Assembly (NCBI GenBank): GCA_004524425.1
Contig: SDNN01000009.1
Span: 1 to 33,084, forward strand
DNA: 33,084 bases
Origin: Promethearchaeota archaeon
Lineage (GTDB): Archaea > Asgardarchaeota > Lokiarchaeia > Sigynarchaeales > SOKP01
Direction: 5' to 3'
Every line of letters begins with the position of its first letter. The stretch's first letter is position 1. Shown one piece after another: positions 23,301-33,084 of this stretch. Below the pieces are notes generated by a model that did no database searches, was not told where the DNA came from, and saw only the letters and a list, made by a program, of their open reading frames with translations. The position numbers and the translations under genes were made by a program.

Positions 23301-24152
23301 AAAATACTTGAGCAAACAAAAAAAACGATATTCGAAAAAGATTTAGGGAATTATTCAATGTTTTTGGATGATGTCATCAAGTTTCTTAAGGCAATAAAAA
23401 TCATGGATAAAGTAGGGAATCTTTACAAATCAAAGTTAAAAGAAGAGCTTAAGAAAACGATATATAACAAAAGCGTGAAAATAACTAAGAATAAGAAAAA
23501 ACTTAAGAATATCCGCGATGAGTTATTTGAAATTCTAATAAGACATGGGTATTTGGTTGAGAATCATCCTAAGATGGCGAGTGGCTCCGAATCAATAAGA
23601 ACCTCCTATTCAGTAGGCGATAAATTTCAAATGGCTTTAAAAGATTATTTTCAAACGAAGAAGGATTCATTCACGGAAATTATCATTAACAAAGATGATA
23701 ATAATTCAAAGGGAATACTTAATCCAGAGCTCATCCATCATGACAATAGAATATCGGGAGCAATCGATAGTGACAAATTAGTTGATATAATGGCCAAAGA
23801 ATTGAGTGATTCTTATTATGATTTATTTCAAATACATAAATCTATAATAAATGAGGATTTTCGCAGCGCAATTCAAATTGAAAAGAACTTTTTGAAGAAA
23901 TTTTTGATGAATCTTTACCAAAAACTTTTCAATGTAAATTATATCATCACGAAAAAGGATATGAATGCGTTCTTGGATTATCTGTCCAGAAATGACGCGT
24001 TACCTCTTGCTAAAGAAGAAGTTATTAAGCTCTTATCTAAATGCGAATCATTAGAAATTGCTGGAAGTGAATGTGAAACTGAGGCCATAAAGACCTATAA
24101 TCTACTCTCAGATGTATGGAATAAGATTCAGCTAAAGATTAGCGAAAATTGA
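20349..24152 (+). CDS. membrane-bound HerA/VirB4-like ATPase homologue with degenerate Walker motifs, 1267 aa (operon gene 4)
   Basis: N-terminal half: two successive modules, each a TM hairpin (about 53-98 and 288-332) followed by a similar soluble domain opening with INPFEDYNFFF (112-122) and INPFKDLQFF (354-363). Residues 600-950 follow the order of a HerA/VirB4/FtsK-type motor: VPVGF (604-608), a P-loop position reduced to LLITNGKSNN (616-625), the strand LIFDFSGNW, a VIIDLS strand (790-795), a Walker B position reading VIILPQVD (828-835) where DE is expected, and GIILMANQAH (865-874) matching the sensor-Gln strand. The P-loop lacks its first glycines and the Walker B acids are replaced, so ATP hydrolysis is doubtful. 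C-terminal: winged-helix-like (970-1020) and helical bundle (1130-1267) regions. Resembles VirB4 or CedB in plan, but not assignable. Confidence 0.75.
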   Translation: MNAKLSKELIVKKKKGNYEENNSQKLDNYLNIWELTNPHYKDINNKISLIKPSSILIISIFFMIITYSISNNLIISITIAIITLILCFLAFHDSFFLFKSKSFKQQQYINIINPFEDYNFFFLQNNFEILFHVNKIAMKTVAMAIFQVKIIPENIHPTLNQFIKSLNELRVPFSFQIAQTCLNLRTKLRRKTNKKEQDEAFQTSIYFCTSYDLSGFLTTEKIKCLVEKVNEFIEVMRSNFSANFPHYNVKLLTHNEIIQALRIFFLKIDTLEDTKEHYNVESKKVSIPYFLKISASIFLLIYSPLMLFFLNTPIFLILMINLLFVIVILWVLWRELLTVLALENIRKKHDLIYINPFKDLQFFKVKNHPESLYCHVKNNILLNIKVLNLKYASFKFHSKVPLFYPGKVYRAIIQKKIMFGYTLCTAPMSFYMFDRKCFKFLIKRTQKKIDKIKNDKEGKNWLDMRSGAWRSIITLSALSYKCTEELKPEDFLELEIEQSKKITSIENAFKMNFSDFEFISLKNGKLISGILCQTLKNKYFTRGGTHLNYLIFQGKALILLAYVADEFKKGVETKIAAEFNSPLQLKNFISFGSTINTEYLEEEVPVGFLREQINSLLITNGKSNNREDLAIKIVAELVKRNTPSLIFDFSGNWSRLINIFNNTIHESNFLHFKLGSAFTIDPIRSDIAHDKFNIEYLDYIFDSYALIFKKDEKTMDVFKNTILRNPELDITTLNLELKNQQDWQKSPITESLISLFDEFTHGDVQFFHTSQDSYEQKITFKDFITDDKTVIIDLSIIKNNKKQIFMAFVILSKIIHYINHSSDFFKKVIILPQVDIPFERRFIEKTMNYGRINRFLDPLLYDGFGIILMANQAHYLHENLFNYIQNIISFRATDNDDIRTLKNQMNLQELQGTGYYGSSRNNTYQIDYLMRMKDNEVIIKRSDIYQPFPANIDVTEIIDTQPLYYQNIVKYMKAQGYDLQFTEQKILEQTKKTIFEKDLGNYSMFLDDVIKFLKAIKIMDKVGNLYKSKLKEELKKTIYNKSVKITKNKKKLKNIRDELFEILIRHGYLVENHPKMASGSESIRTSYSVGDKFQMALKDYFQTKKDSFTEIIINKDDNNSKGILNPELIHHDNRISGAIDSDKLVDIMAKELSDSYYDLFQIHKSIINEDFRSAIQIEKNFLKKFLMNLYQKLFNVNYIITKKDMNAFLDYLSRNDALPLAKEEVIKLLSKCESLEIAGSECETEAIKTYNLLSDVWNKIQLKISEN

Positions 24153-24157
24153 GGGGT
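24153..24157 (+). promoter_or_regulatory. Shine-Dalgarno of operon gene 5
   Basis: GGGGT preceded by ga, 8 bp before ATG 24166. It favours that start over the out-of-frame ATG at 24158. Confidence 0.5.
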
Positions 24158-24165
24158 ATGTTAAA

Positions 24166-24528
24166 ATGGATGATGATAACTATTTTAATGCTTCAATTGA
24201 AAGAATCATTTTCAATGAAATGGATTTAATTGAATTAAAGAAAGCAATAAATAACTTTAGCACTGGAATGGCGGATATAAAACAAGTAAAAAAAATTATA
24301 ATCAAATCACGACTAAGGATCTTGGAAGAACTCATGGCTTTTATTCCTTTTTATTTAGAACAAATATCCATCTGTCAGCAATCAAATGATTCTACTAATT
24401 TAACAAAATTAGCCAATTTGAAAGGAATAAAGGAATTAGAAGAGAAAAATAAGCTTCTTGAAATATTAGGAAATAAATTAAATCATCTTCATGAAAAAAT
24501 TAGAGCTAAATCAATAATAGATTATTGA
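24166..24528 (+). CDS. small helical protein, 120 aa (operon gene 5)
   Basis: A soluble, acidic-to-neutral, fully helical protein with coiled-coil tendency across residues 15-110 and no cysteine cluster, TM helix or enzyme motif. Not recognised. It begins 13 bp after the large ATPase-like gene with its own Shine-Dalgarno sequence and ends the operon; a T-rich stretch follows the stop. Its position and size suit a cytoplasmic adaptor or chaperone for the membrane complex (inference from context only). Confidence 0.65.
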   Translation: MDDDNYFNASIERIIFNEMDLIELKKAINNFSTGMADIKQVKKIIIKSRLRILEELMAFIPFYLEQISICQQSNDSTNLTKLANLKGIKELEEKNKLLEILGNKLNHLHEKIRAKSIIDY

Positions 24529-24582
24529 TCTATTTTTTTAAATAAATGCCTTATCCATCAAGCATTCTGCTTTCTTTATGGA

Positions 24583-24595
24583 ATAATTATTTAAT
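24583..24595 (+). promoter_or_regulatory. TATA-like element for the third hydrolase
   Basis: aattatttaatt centred about 27 bp before ATG 24617, placing the transcript start at the start codon. It separates this gene from the five-gene operon upstream. Confidence 0.35.
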
Positions 24596-24616
24596 TCATT
24601 AGAGATTTACTTTTAT

Positions 24617-25462
24617 ATGACCGACATGTTCGCCAATGTAAATAATATAAGATTATGTTATGAAATTCATGGAAAAGAGAAACAGCATCCATTAATTCTT
24701 CTTCATGGATTTGCAATGTATAAAGAATTTTGGAAAGCTCAAGTTAAAGATTTATCGCACGAATTTAAGGTAATTTCTGTAGATTTACGAGGATGTGGTA
24801 AATCAGACCATCTAGAAAAATCATATGGAATGAAAGAAATGGTTGATGATATAAAAGGGTTGATGGATTACCTCAAAATCGAAAAAACTTACATGGCAGG
24901 GCATTCATTAGGCGGGATGATAGTATTGAATTTTGCCTTGACTTATCCTGCTAATTTGAATGGAATCATTTTATTAGCTACCATACCTGAATTTCCGGGC
25001 GATAAATCTGGATTGGAAGTATATAAAAATAGTCAAATAGCCTCGTATAAAAAAAAGATAGAAGATCCAGTTAAAGCTTTTTATGATAAAATGAAGCCTC
25101 GATTTACTCGTAAGATGTTTAAAATATTGCAAAATGATCCTAAAAAAAAAATTCACGGGATTTTTTCAGCTGAAGATTTGATAGAACTAGAAAAAAATGG
25201 AACCTCTAATATAAATGATATCACGAATTTAGCGACAGTAATGGGAGAACATAAAGTTTTGGAAAAGTTAGATCAGATTAAGACCGAAACTTTAATTCTT
25301 GCTGGAGAGAAAGACAAACACACTCCAAAATCATCAAGTGAATTGATGCATGAAAAAATTAATAATAGCATGTTGAAAATCTTACCAGGGGCCCATTTTT
25401 TCCCTTTAGAAAATGCTCCTGACGTAAATAAAATCATAATCGACTTTTTAAAAAGCCCATAA
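24617..25462 (+). CDS. alpha/beta hydrolase (paralogue C)
   Basis: A 281-aa alpha/beta hydrolase of the same subgroup as the pair at 6270-8007, with the same opening (MTDMFANVNNIRLCYEIHG). Visible: LLHGF near residue 28, nucleophile S97 in GHSLGGM, acid D233 in GEKDKHTP, and H260 in PGAHFFPLE. The lid segment IHGIFSAEDLI matches paralogues A and B. It probably arose by dispersed duplication about 16.6 kb from the other two. Substrate unknown; esterase, lactonase or C-C hydrolase activity is possible. Confidence 0.87.
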   Translation: MTDMFANVNNIRLCYEIHGKEKQHPLILLHGFAMYKEFWKAQVKDLSHEFKVISVDLRGCGKSDHLEKSYGMKEMVDDIKGLMDYLKIEKTYMAGHSLGGMIVLNFALTYPANLNGIILLATIPEFPGDKSGLEVYKNSQIASYKKKIEDPVKAFYDKMKPRFTRKMFKILQNDPKKKIHGIFSAEDLIELEKNGTSNINDITNLATVMGEHKVLEKLDQIKTETLILAGEKDKHTPKSSSELMHEKINNSMLKILPGAHFFPLENAPDVNKIIIDFLKSP

Positions 25463-25703
25463 TAACTTATATCAAATAGAAAAGATAAGCTTAAAATTAA
25501 TTCACTCTATATGATTAAGTTAATTGCTGAAAATTCTTGTTATTTTTTCATTTTTGATGATTTACAAAATTTATGAAGCACTATTTACCCATTTTATAAT
25601 GTTTTAATCGATAAATGGTATCTTTAAATTTAATTTAAAATTTCAAATTACAGTAAGCGATAATAAAATTATAATAAAAAGCGAGTTTAAAAGACTAATT
25701 TTC

Positions 25704-26960
25704 ATGAGAATCAATCTTTTAAAAAAATCTGGAAAAAAGGATGAGAAAAGATATCCTGAATTAATGCCTCTCTGGATTGCTGTATTCGTAGATATTTTAG
25801 GTTATTATATAATCATACCTTTTTTACCAGCTTTTATTACATATTTTAACACGACTCCAATAATTATTGGCTTATTACTTGCCACAAACGCCATTTTTAC
25901 CCTCGTTTTTGCTCCGATTTGGGGAAAGTTAAGTGATAGATATGGAAGAAAACCGATGTTGTTGATATCTCAAGCGGGAACCTTTACTGCATTTGCAATT
26001 TTGGCGTTTTCTAATTCATTAGAATTAATATTTTTATCTAGAATCATTGATGGAGTATTTGGAGGCAATTGGCCCTTGGCTAAAGCAATTATTAGTGATA
26101 GCGTCCCCCCTAAAGATCGTGGCCTGCAGATGACTAATATTGGAGTAATCCATGTTCTAGCAGGATTAATAGGTCCTGGAGCGGGTGGTCTATTGTCTAT
26201 TGTTCTAATATTAGGTCCATCTTATCCAATTGCAACCCCTGGTTTAGTAGCTTCATCACTTTCCTTTTGCACGATTATAATCACCTCAATTTTCCTCCAA
26301 GAGACATGGCCTAAACAGAAACGTGATCTTGCTGAGAAAAAAATTAAGGTTAAAATAAAAATAAGAAAAAATAAAGACGCATCATACTTGTTAACACAAT
26401 ACGCGTTTCATACGTTTTCATTTACAATTTACATTACAACCTTAACAATATACATGGGGATTGTTTTGGGTCTTAATATATTAGAAATAAGCATACTCTT
26501 GACAATATCAGGTATTTTTCGGGCGATCGTCAGATTCACCTTATTCAAACCAACTCTAAGATTATTAGGAGAAAAGAGGATGACTGAATTTGGCCTGTTA
26601 ATCATAGTAATCACTTTTTTTCTCGTAGGATTTATTCGAGATGTAATTGCATTTTTGATTCTCATGTTATTTGTTAGTTATGGGGTTTCATGTTCCAGAG
26701 GATTACTCATCAGCAAAGTCACGCAATCGGTAAAACCAAATGAAATGGGTAAGATTAACGGATATACCACGACATTGGACAGCACTGCTCAGATAGTAGG
26801 GCCTATTATAGGAACCCTAATCTTAAGTTTTTATCAGGCTTATTGGTTAGGTATTGTCATGAGCTTAATTGCTCTAGTCGCATTTCTCATGGTCTTCAAG
26901 AAAATAACACCCTTGCATCTCAAGGAAGGAGAGATGGGAATGGACAATTCAAATTTATAA
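25704..26960 (+). CDS. major facilitator superfamily transporter (DHA1-like)
   Basis: A 418-aa transporter of twelve-helix MFS plan. The first helix (DILGYYIIIPFLPAF) and motif A between helices 2 and 3 (GKLSDRYGRKPML, about 74-86) are typical of the DHA1/TetA-type drug:H+ antiporter branch. RIIDGVFGG matches the helix-4 arginine motif and GPGAGGLL the antiporter motif C position in helix 5. The central cytoplasmic loop is basic (KKIKVKIKIRKNKD). Substrate could be a drug-like compound, a metabolite or a sugar. The beta-galactosidase gene follows about 100 bp downstream on the same strand, so sugar import or export is possible but not shown. A TATA-like attataataa sits about 30 bp upstream of ATG 25704. 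Confidence 0.87.
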   Translation: MRINLLKKSGKKDEKRYPELMPLWIAVFVDILGYYIIIPFLPAFITYFNTTPIIIGLLLATNAIFTLVFAPIWGKLSDRYGRKPMLLISQAGTFTAFAILAFSNSLELIFLSRIIDGVFGGNWPLAKAIISDSVPPKDRGLQMTNIGVIHVLAGLIGPGAGGLLSIVLILGPSYPIATPGLVASSLSFCTIIITSIFLQETWPKQKRDLAEKKIKVKIKIRKNKDASYLLTQYAFHTFSFTIYITTLTIYMGIVLGLNILEISILLTISGIFRAIVRFTLFKPTLRLLGEKRMTEFGLLIIVITFFLVGFIRDVIAFLILMLFVSYGVSCSRGLLISKVTQSVKPNEMGKINGYTTTLDSTAQIVGPIIGTLILSFYQAYWLGIVMSLIALVAFLMVFKKITPLHLKEGEMGMDNSNL

Positions 26961-27028
26961 AAAAATGTGTTTAACTTCTTGAAGAAATTCCATTCTCAAT
27001 AAAGTTTAATTTTATTTAATATTAATAA

Positions 27029-30205
<3,177 letters not shown>

Positions 30206-30358
30206 TTTAGCAATATGGAAGAAAAAGCTTTTGAGCCTTACATATATAGTCAACCAATCAATAAGAAGCTGTTAAGTCATAATCATTAAATAGGGTAAGG
30301 ATTTAAAGTACATTTTTTAATTTAGCTGGTAGGAAATTTATTAATTTTATTTGAAATT

Positions 30359-30366
30359 TTTATATA
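30359..30366 (+). promoter_or_regulatory. TATA box for the beta-helix acyltransferase
   Basis: tttatata about 40-47 bp before ATG 30406, predicting a leader of about 15-20 nt. It lies in the 200-bp gap after lacZ, which otherwise shows no gene. Confidence 0.5.
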
Positions 30367-30405
30367 TCGGAATTCAATAAATATAATAGAGAGAAATTAA
30401 ATAGC

Positions 30406-31209
30406 ATGAGGGAAGTTAAAGTGCAACCTAATAATAAGGATGAAGAGGTTAAAAATACCGTAGAATTGCCTGCTTTCGATTTCATTAAGATAAATGTCTT
30501 AAGTTTTATTATTCCTTTTTATGCGTGCTTAGGGCTTTTTTTATTATTTGAATTTTTCATCATAATTCCCTTCTCTATTCCCCTAATTTTACATTTACTA
30601 ATATTGCCTGGATTGTTATTAATTCTCTATTATCTCTATCTGTTATTCTTAATTGAGTTTTCAGCATTCTGGGCCCGTAAATGGATTAAGAAATCTTCGC
30701 CTAAGCAGGGGGTATTCAAGAGAGTTTTAGACGACGTGAATAGTGAGGAAGGTAAAATGATAAAATATTACCATAAGCGCGGGTTTATCATAAAATTACC
30801 CATGTGGCTCACTTCAAAATCCCTGTTTCCCTGGTTAATAAACAGAACTCTTAGAAGAATTAGCCATAATAAAATAGCAAATAATGTAATTTATTGTGAT
30901 GCGTATGTGGGATTAGAGTTTACAGATTTAGGGGATAATGTGTTTATTTACCCTACAACTGCGTTATCTACTCATGCCGTAAATACTATTTTTGGAAAAA
31001 TTACGATGCTGGAAATAAAATTAGGAAAAAACACCACGCTATATCCCGGTATTATTTCTGGTCCTGGAGTATTAACTAAAGAGAATAACGTGATATTTCC
31101 AAATACTGTATTGCATAAGAGCTGGAGGGGGAAACCTGAAAAATATTATTATCAAGGCAGTCCCGGAAGACCCATAGAGATTCATCATTATAAAACCAAT
31201 AATCAATAA
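30406..31209 (+). CDS. membrane-linked left-handed beta-helix acyltransferase-like protein
   Basis: A 267-aa protein with a charged N-terminus, two TM helices (about 28-55 and 58-86), a basic region, and a C-terminal left-handed beta-helix (about 160-238) of hexapeptide-type coils: FTDLGDNVFIYPTTALSTH, MLEIKLGKNTTLYPGIIS and LTKENNVIFPNTVL. H190 in LSTH is a candidate catalytic base, and the GSPGRPI ending is typical of sugar and peptidyl acetyltransferases. The pairing of TM helices with a beta-helix recalls domains of Pls/PosA-type synthetases and membrane O-acyltransferase-like modules. Likely acts at the inner membrane face on a lipid- or glycan-linked acceptor. Acceptor unknown. Confidence 0.65.
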   Translation: MREVKVQPNNKDEEVKNTVELPAFDFIKINVLSFIIPFYACLGLFLLFEFFIIIPFSIPLILHLLILPGLLLILYYLYLLFLIEFSAFWARKWIKKSSPKQGVFKRVLDDVNSEEGKMIKYYHKRGFIIKLPMWLTSKSLFPWLINRTLRRISHNKIANNVIYCDAYVGLEFTDLGDNVFIYPTTALSTHAVNTIFGKITMLEIKLGKNTTLYPGIISGPGVLTKENNVIFPNTVLHKSWRGKPEKYYYQGSPGRPIEIHHYKTNNQ

Positions 31210-31245
31210 AGACTTCATTTTTAAGAAGCGGATTATTGTAAATCT

Positions 31246-31256
31246 AAATATATAAT
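31246..31256 (+). promoter_or_regulatory. TATA box of the glp operon
   Basis: aaatatataat about 30 bp upstream of GTG 31281. An AGAAGGA run at 31268-31274 precedes the start; with a start site near 31276 it may lie outside the mRNA, so initiation may be leaderless. Confidence 0.45.
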
Positions 31257-31280
31257 TCTCCACTTTAAGAAGGATCAATC

Positions 31281-32903
31281 GTGAACCATAACAAGTTTGA
31301 TTGCATAATCATAGGGGGAGGAGCAACAGGAGCAGGGATAGCAAGGGATCTTAGTCTACGAGGTTTGAAGATTATACTACTCGAGAAAAATGATTTGAGC
31401 GAAGGGACAACAGGAAGATGTCATGCAATGCTTCACTCCGGAGCAAGATATGTATTCAAAGACAGGGAAGCAGCATCAGAATGTGCCCTTGAGAATGAGA
31501 TTCTGTTACAGATCGCCCCCCATATAACCGAACCGTGCGGGGGTTTTTTTATGGGTCTATCTGATGAAGATGTCGAATATGGAGACATATTTTTTGAAAA
31601 GTGTAAGGAAGCGGGGGTCTGGTGTGAGGAGATTGATCCTGAGCTTTTCTTAAAGGAAGAACCAAACTGTAATCCAGAAACCAAAAGAACTTTTCAAGTA
31701 AAAGATGGATATATTGATCCTTTTTTACTGACTATATATAATGCATTAGATGCAAAAATTCACGGAGCTCAAATAAGAACCTACTGTAAAGCTATAAATT
31801 TGATTTTAGATGATGATACCATTATTGGAGTGGAACTGTTTAATCGCTTGAAAAATAAAAAAGAAAAGATTTTTGCAGATATCATAGTCAATGCAACAGG
31901 TCCTTGGGCTTCATATTTAGAAAAAGACTTGAAATTGGGCGATCCATTAAAAATTGCACCCACCATGGGAACTTTAATCGTGATTAAAGATCGATTGGTG
32001 AACCATTTAATTAATAGGTTGAGAAGACCAGGAGATGGGGATATCATAGTACCAAGCCATCAATCAGTAATTCTGGGCACCACATCAAAACTTGTGAAAT
32101 ATGAAGAGTTAGATAATTTACTAGCGGATCGCCAAGAAATAAAATACATCCTTGATTTGGTGGAAGATTTAATTCCAACTATTAAAAATCACCGAATTGT
32201 CAGGTATTATTCCGGAGCGAGACCGTTAATTGCCAGTGGAAAGCCGCTAAGAGACGCTTCAAGAAAGTTTGATATTATAGATTATGAAGAAGAAGGATAT
32301 AATGGATTCTTGACTATTTTTGGAGGTAAATTGACCACTTATCGTTTGATGGCAGAAAAAACATCGGATTTGATTTGTAAGAAATTAGGAATGAATAGTA
32401 AGTGCCAGACTTCAACTTTACCATTACCTGGCGGGGAGAATAAAATTCCGGTCAAGATTTTTCAAAATGAACTCCATGTTGATGAAAAAACCGCTTTTGA
32501 CATGCAATATAAATGGGGCACTTTTTACAACGAGATTCGAGACATGTGTGATTCTTGCTTGGATTCATATACTAAACGGGGCTCTCCAAGGACTATTTGC
32601 GAATGCGAGAATGTAACAGAACCCGAATTACACTGGGCATTTCAAAATCTGGATGTTAAAGTCTTGGATGATTATAGACGTAGAACGAGGCAGGGAATGG
32701 GACCTTGTCAAGGCCAATTTTGTTATTATAAAATAGCTAATCTTGAAGCTAAATGGACCGAAAAATCGCATGCGGAAATAATGAAAGAATTAAGGATTGC
32801 CCTATTAAAGAGGTGGAAAACGGAAGTTTCTGGTGATGATTTATTAAGGCGACAAATTAAACTATCAAAATATATTTATTTACTCGGAGGTAATCTTGAA
32901 TGA
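31281..32903 (+). CDS. glpA: anaerobic glycerol-3-phosphate dehydrogenase subunit A
   Basis: FAD-dependent catalytic subunit that oxidises sn-glycerol 3-phosphate to dihydroxyacetone phosphate, 540 aa. The Rossmann FAD motif is IIGGGATGAGIARDL (10-24), followed by LEKNDLSEGTTGRCHAMLHSGARY, the characteristic DAO/GlpA segment. VNATGPWA, YYSGARPL and FGGKLTTYRLMAEK complete the dehydrogenase. The C-terminal BFD-like [2Fe-2S] region, present in GlpA but not in GlpD, has C440, C442, C476 and C481 (ICECENV and GPCQGQFC). The start codon is GTG 31281. It overlaps glpB by 4 bp (ATGA). A GlpC-type Fe-S subunit would be expected downstream, outside the window. Confidence 0.92.
   Translation: MNHNKFDCIIIGGGATGAGIARDLSLRGLKIILLEKNDLSEGTTGRCHAMLHSGARYVFKDREAASECALENEILLQIAPHITEPCGGFFMGLSDEDVEYGDIFFEKCKEAGVWCEEIDPELFLKEEPNCNPETKRTFQVKDGYIDPFLLTIYNALDAKIHGAQIRTYCKAINLILDDDTIIGVELFNRLKNKKEKIFADIIVNATGPWASYLEKDLKLGDPLKIAPTMGTLIVIKDRLVNHLINRLRRPGDGDIIVPSHQSVILGTTSKLVKYEELDNLLADRQEIKYILDLVEDLIPTIKNHRIVRYYSGARPLIASGKPLRDASRKFDIIDYEEEGYNGFLTIFGGKLTTYRLMAEKTSDLICKKLGMNSKCQTSTLPLPGGENKIPVKIFQNELHVDEKTAFDMQYKWGTFYNEIRDMCDSCLDSYTKRGSPRTICECENVTEPELHWAFQNLDVKVLDDYRRRTRQGMGPCQGQFCYYKIANLEAKWTEKSHAEIMKELRIALLKRWKTEVSGDDLLRRQIKLSKYIYLLGGNLE
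32885..32890 (+). promoter_or_regulatory. Shine-Dalgarno of glpB
   Basis: CGGAGG about 9 bp before ATG 32900, inside the end of glpA; it sets the overlapping start. Confidence 0.55.
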
Positions 32904-33084
32904 AAGCATCCAATTATAGCAAGGATGTTATAATCATTGGAGGCGGGTTTGCAGGGATGAATGCTGCTCGACTTCTTAGTCAAGAAAAGATAACCTGTGA
33001 AATTTACACCAGTGGATTTGGTGCGTCTAATTTGTGGGTGGGCACAATTGATCTTTTAAAATGTCAAGGAAACAATCTAGAAGA
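32900..33084 (+). CDS. glpB: anaerobic glycerol-3-phosphate dehydrogenase subunit B, 3' partial
   Basis: The first 61 residues of a flavoprotein with the FAD motif VIIIGGGFAGMNAARLL (about 10-26) and the early segment GFGASNLWVGTIDLL, matching the GlpB signature around GA(x)n-GSxDLL. GlpB passes electrons between GlpA and the membrane Fe-S subunit GlpC. The ATGA overlap with glpA and the CGGAGG site support co-translation. The gene runs past the window end, so length and completeness cannot be judged. Confidence 0.82.
   Translation, partial: MKASNYSKDVIIIGGGFAGMNAARLLSQEKITCEIYTSGFGASNLWVGTIDLLKCQGNNLE

Noticed and set aside
16582..24528. Integrated conjugative element or virus
   Set aside because: No relaxase, integrase, capsid, portal or terminase gene, no flanking repeats or tRNA, and base use matches the neighbours.

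Overview
The window is AT-rich (by eye about two thirds A+T or more) and archaeal. It encodes a TFB-type general transcription factor, and many genes start about 25-30 bp downstream of a TATA box with essentially no leader. Shine-Dalgarno motifs show mainly at operon-internal genes. Large membrane-anchored surface proteins with alpha/alpha-toroid repeats, mixed with bacterial-type metabolic genes (D-aminoacylase-like, LacZ, GlpA/GlpB), fit an Asgard (Lokiarchaeia-like) archaeon. That placement is inference; no rRNA, tRNA or ribosomal protein gene is present to fix it.

Layout. 1-711: 3' part of a CCG-domain iron-sulfur protein. 829-1059: small orphan. 1161-5582: two tandem D-aminoacylase-family amidohydrolases, then a radical SAM enzyme of the AmrS type. 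The pair arose by tandem duplication that left the first ~36 bp of the radical SAM gene as a ghost after copy 1. 5603-6142 (-): C_GCAxxG_C_C cysteine protein. 6270-8007: two alpha/beta hydrolases. 8015-11808: small membrane, surface and zinc-ribbon proteins, a possible TFB-like cyclin protein, and a HEXXH membrane protease. 11809-12235: non-coding, with a candidate small RNA. 12236-13309: divergent TFB. 13580-16471: 963-aa toroid-repeat surface protein whose signal peptide lies out of frame just upstream.

16582-24528: the most unusual part. Five tightly packed co-directional genes (gaps of 3, -4, 9 and 13 bp) encode a helix-hairpin-helix membrane protein, a four-helix membrane protein, a helical domain with a two-TM tail, a 1267-aa membrane-bound HerA/VirB4-like ATPase homologue with degraded Walker motifs and an internally duplicated N-terminal half, and a small helical protein. 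I know of no described system with this composition. It looks like a DNA- or protein-translocation or membrane-scaffold machine.

24617-25462: a third alpha/beta hydrolase. 25704-31209: MFS transporter, GH2 beta-galactosidase and a membrane-linked left-handed beta-helix acyltransferase. 31281-33084: anaerobic glycerol-3-phosphate dehydrogenase subunits GlpA and GlpB (GlpB cut by the window end), overlapping by 4 bp. Together the flanks suggest a heterotrophic metabolism using D-amino-acid derivatives, galactosides and glycerol phosphate.
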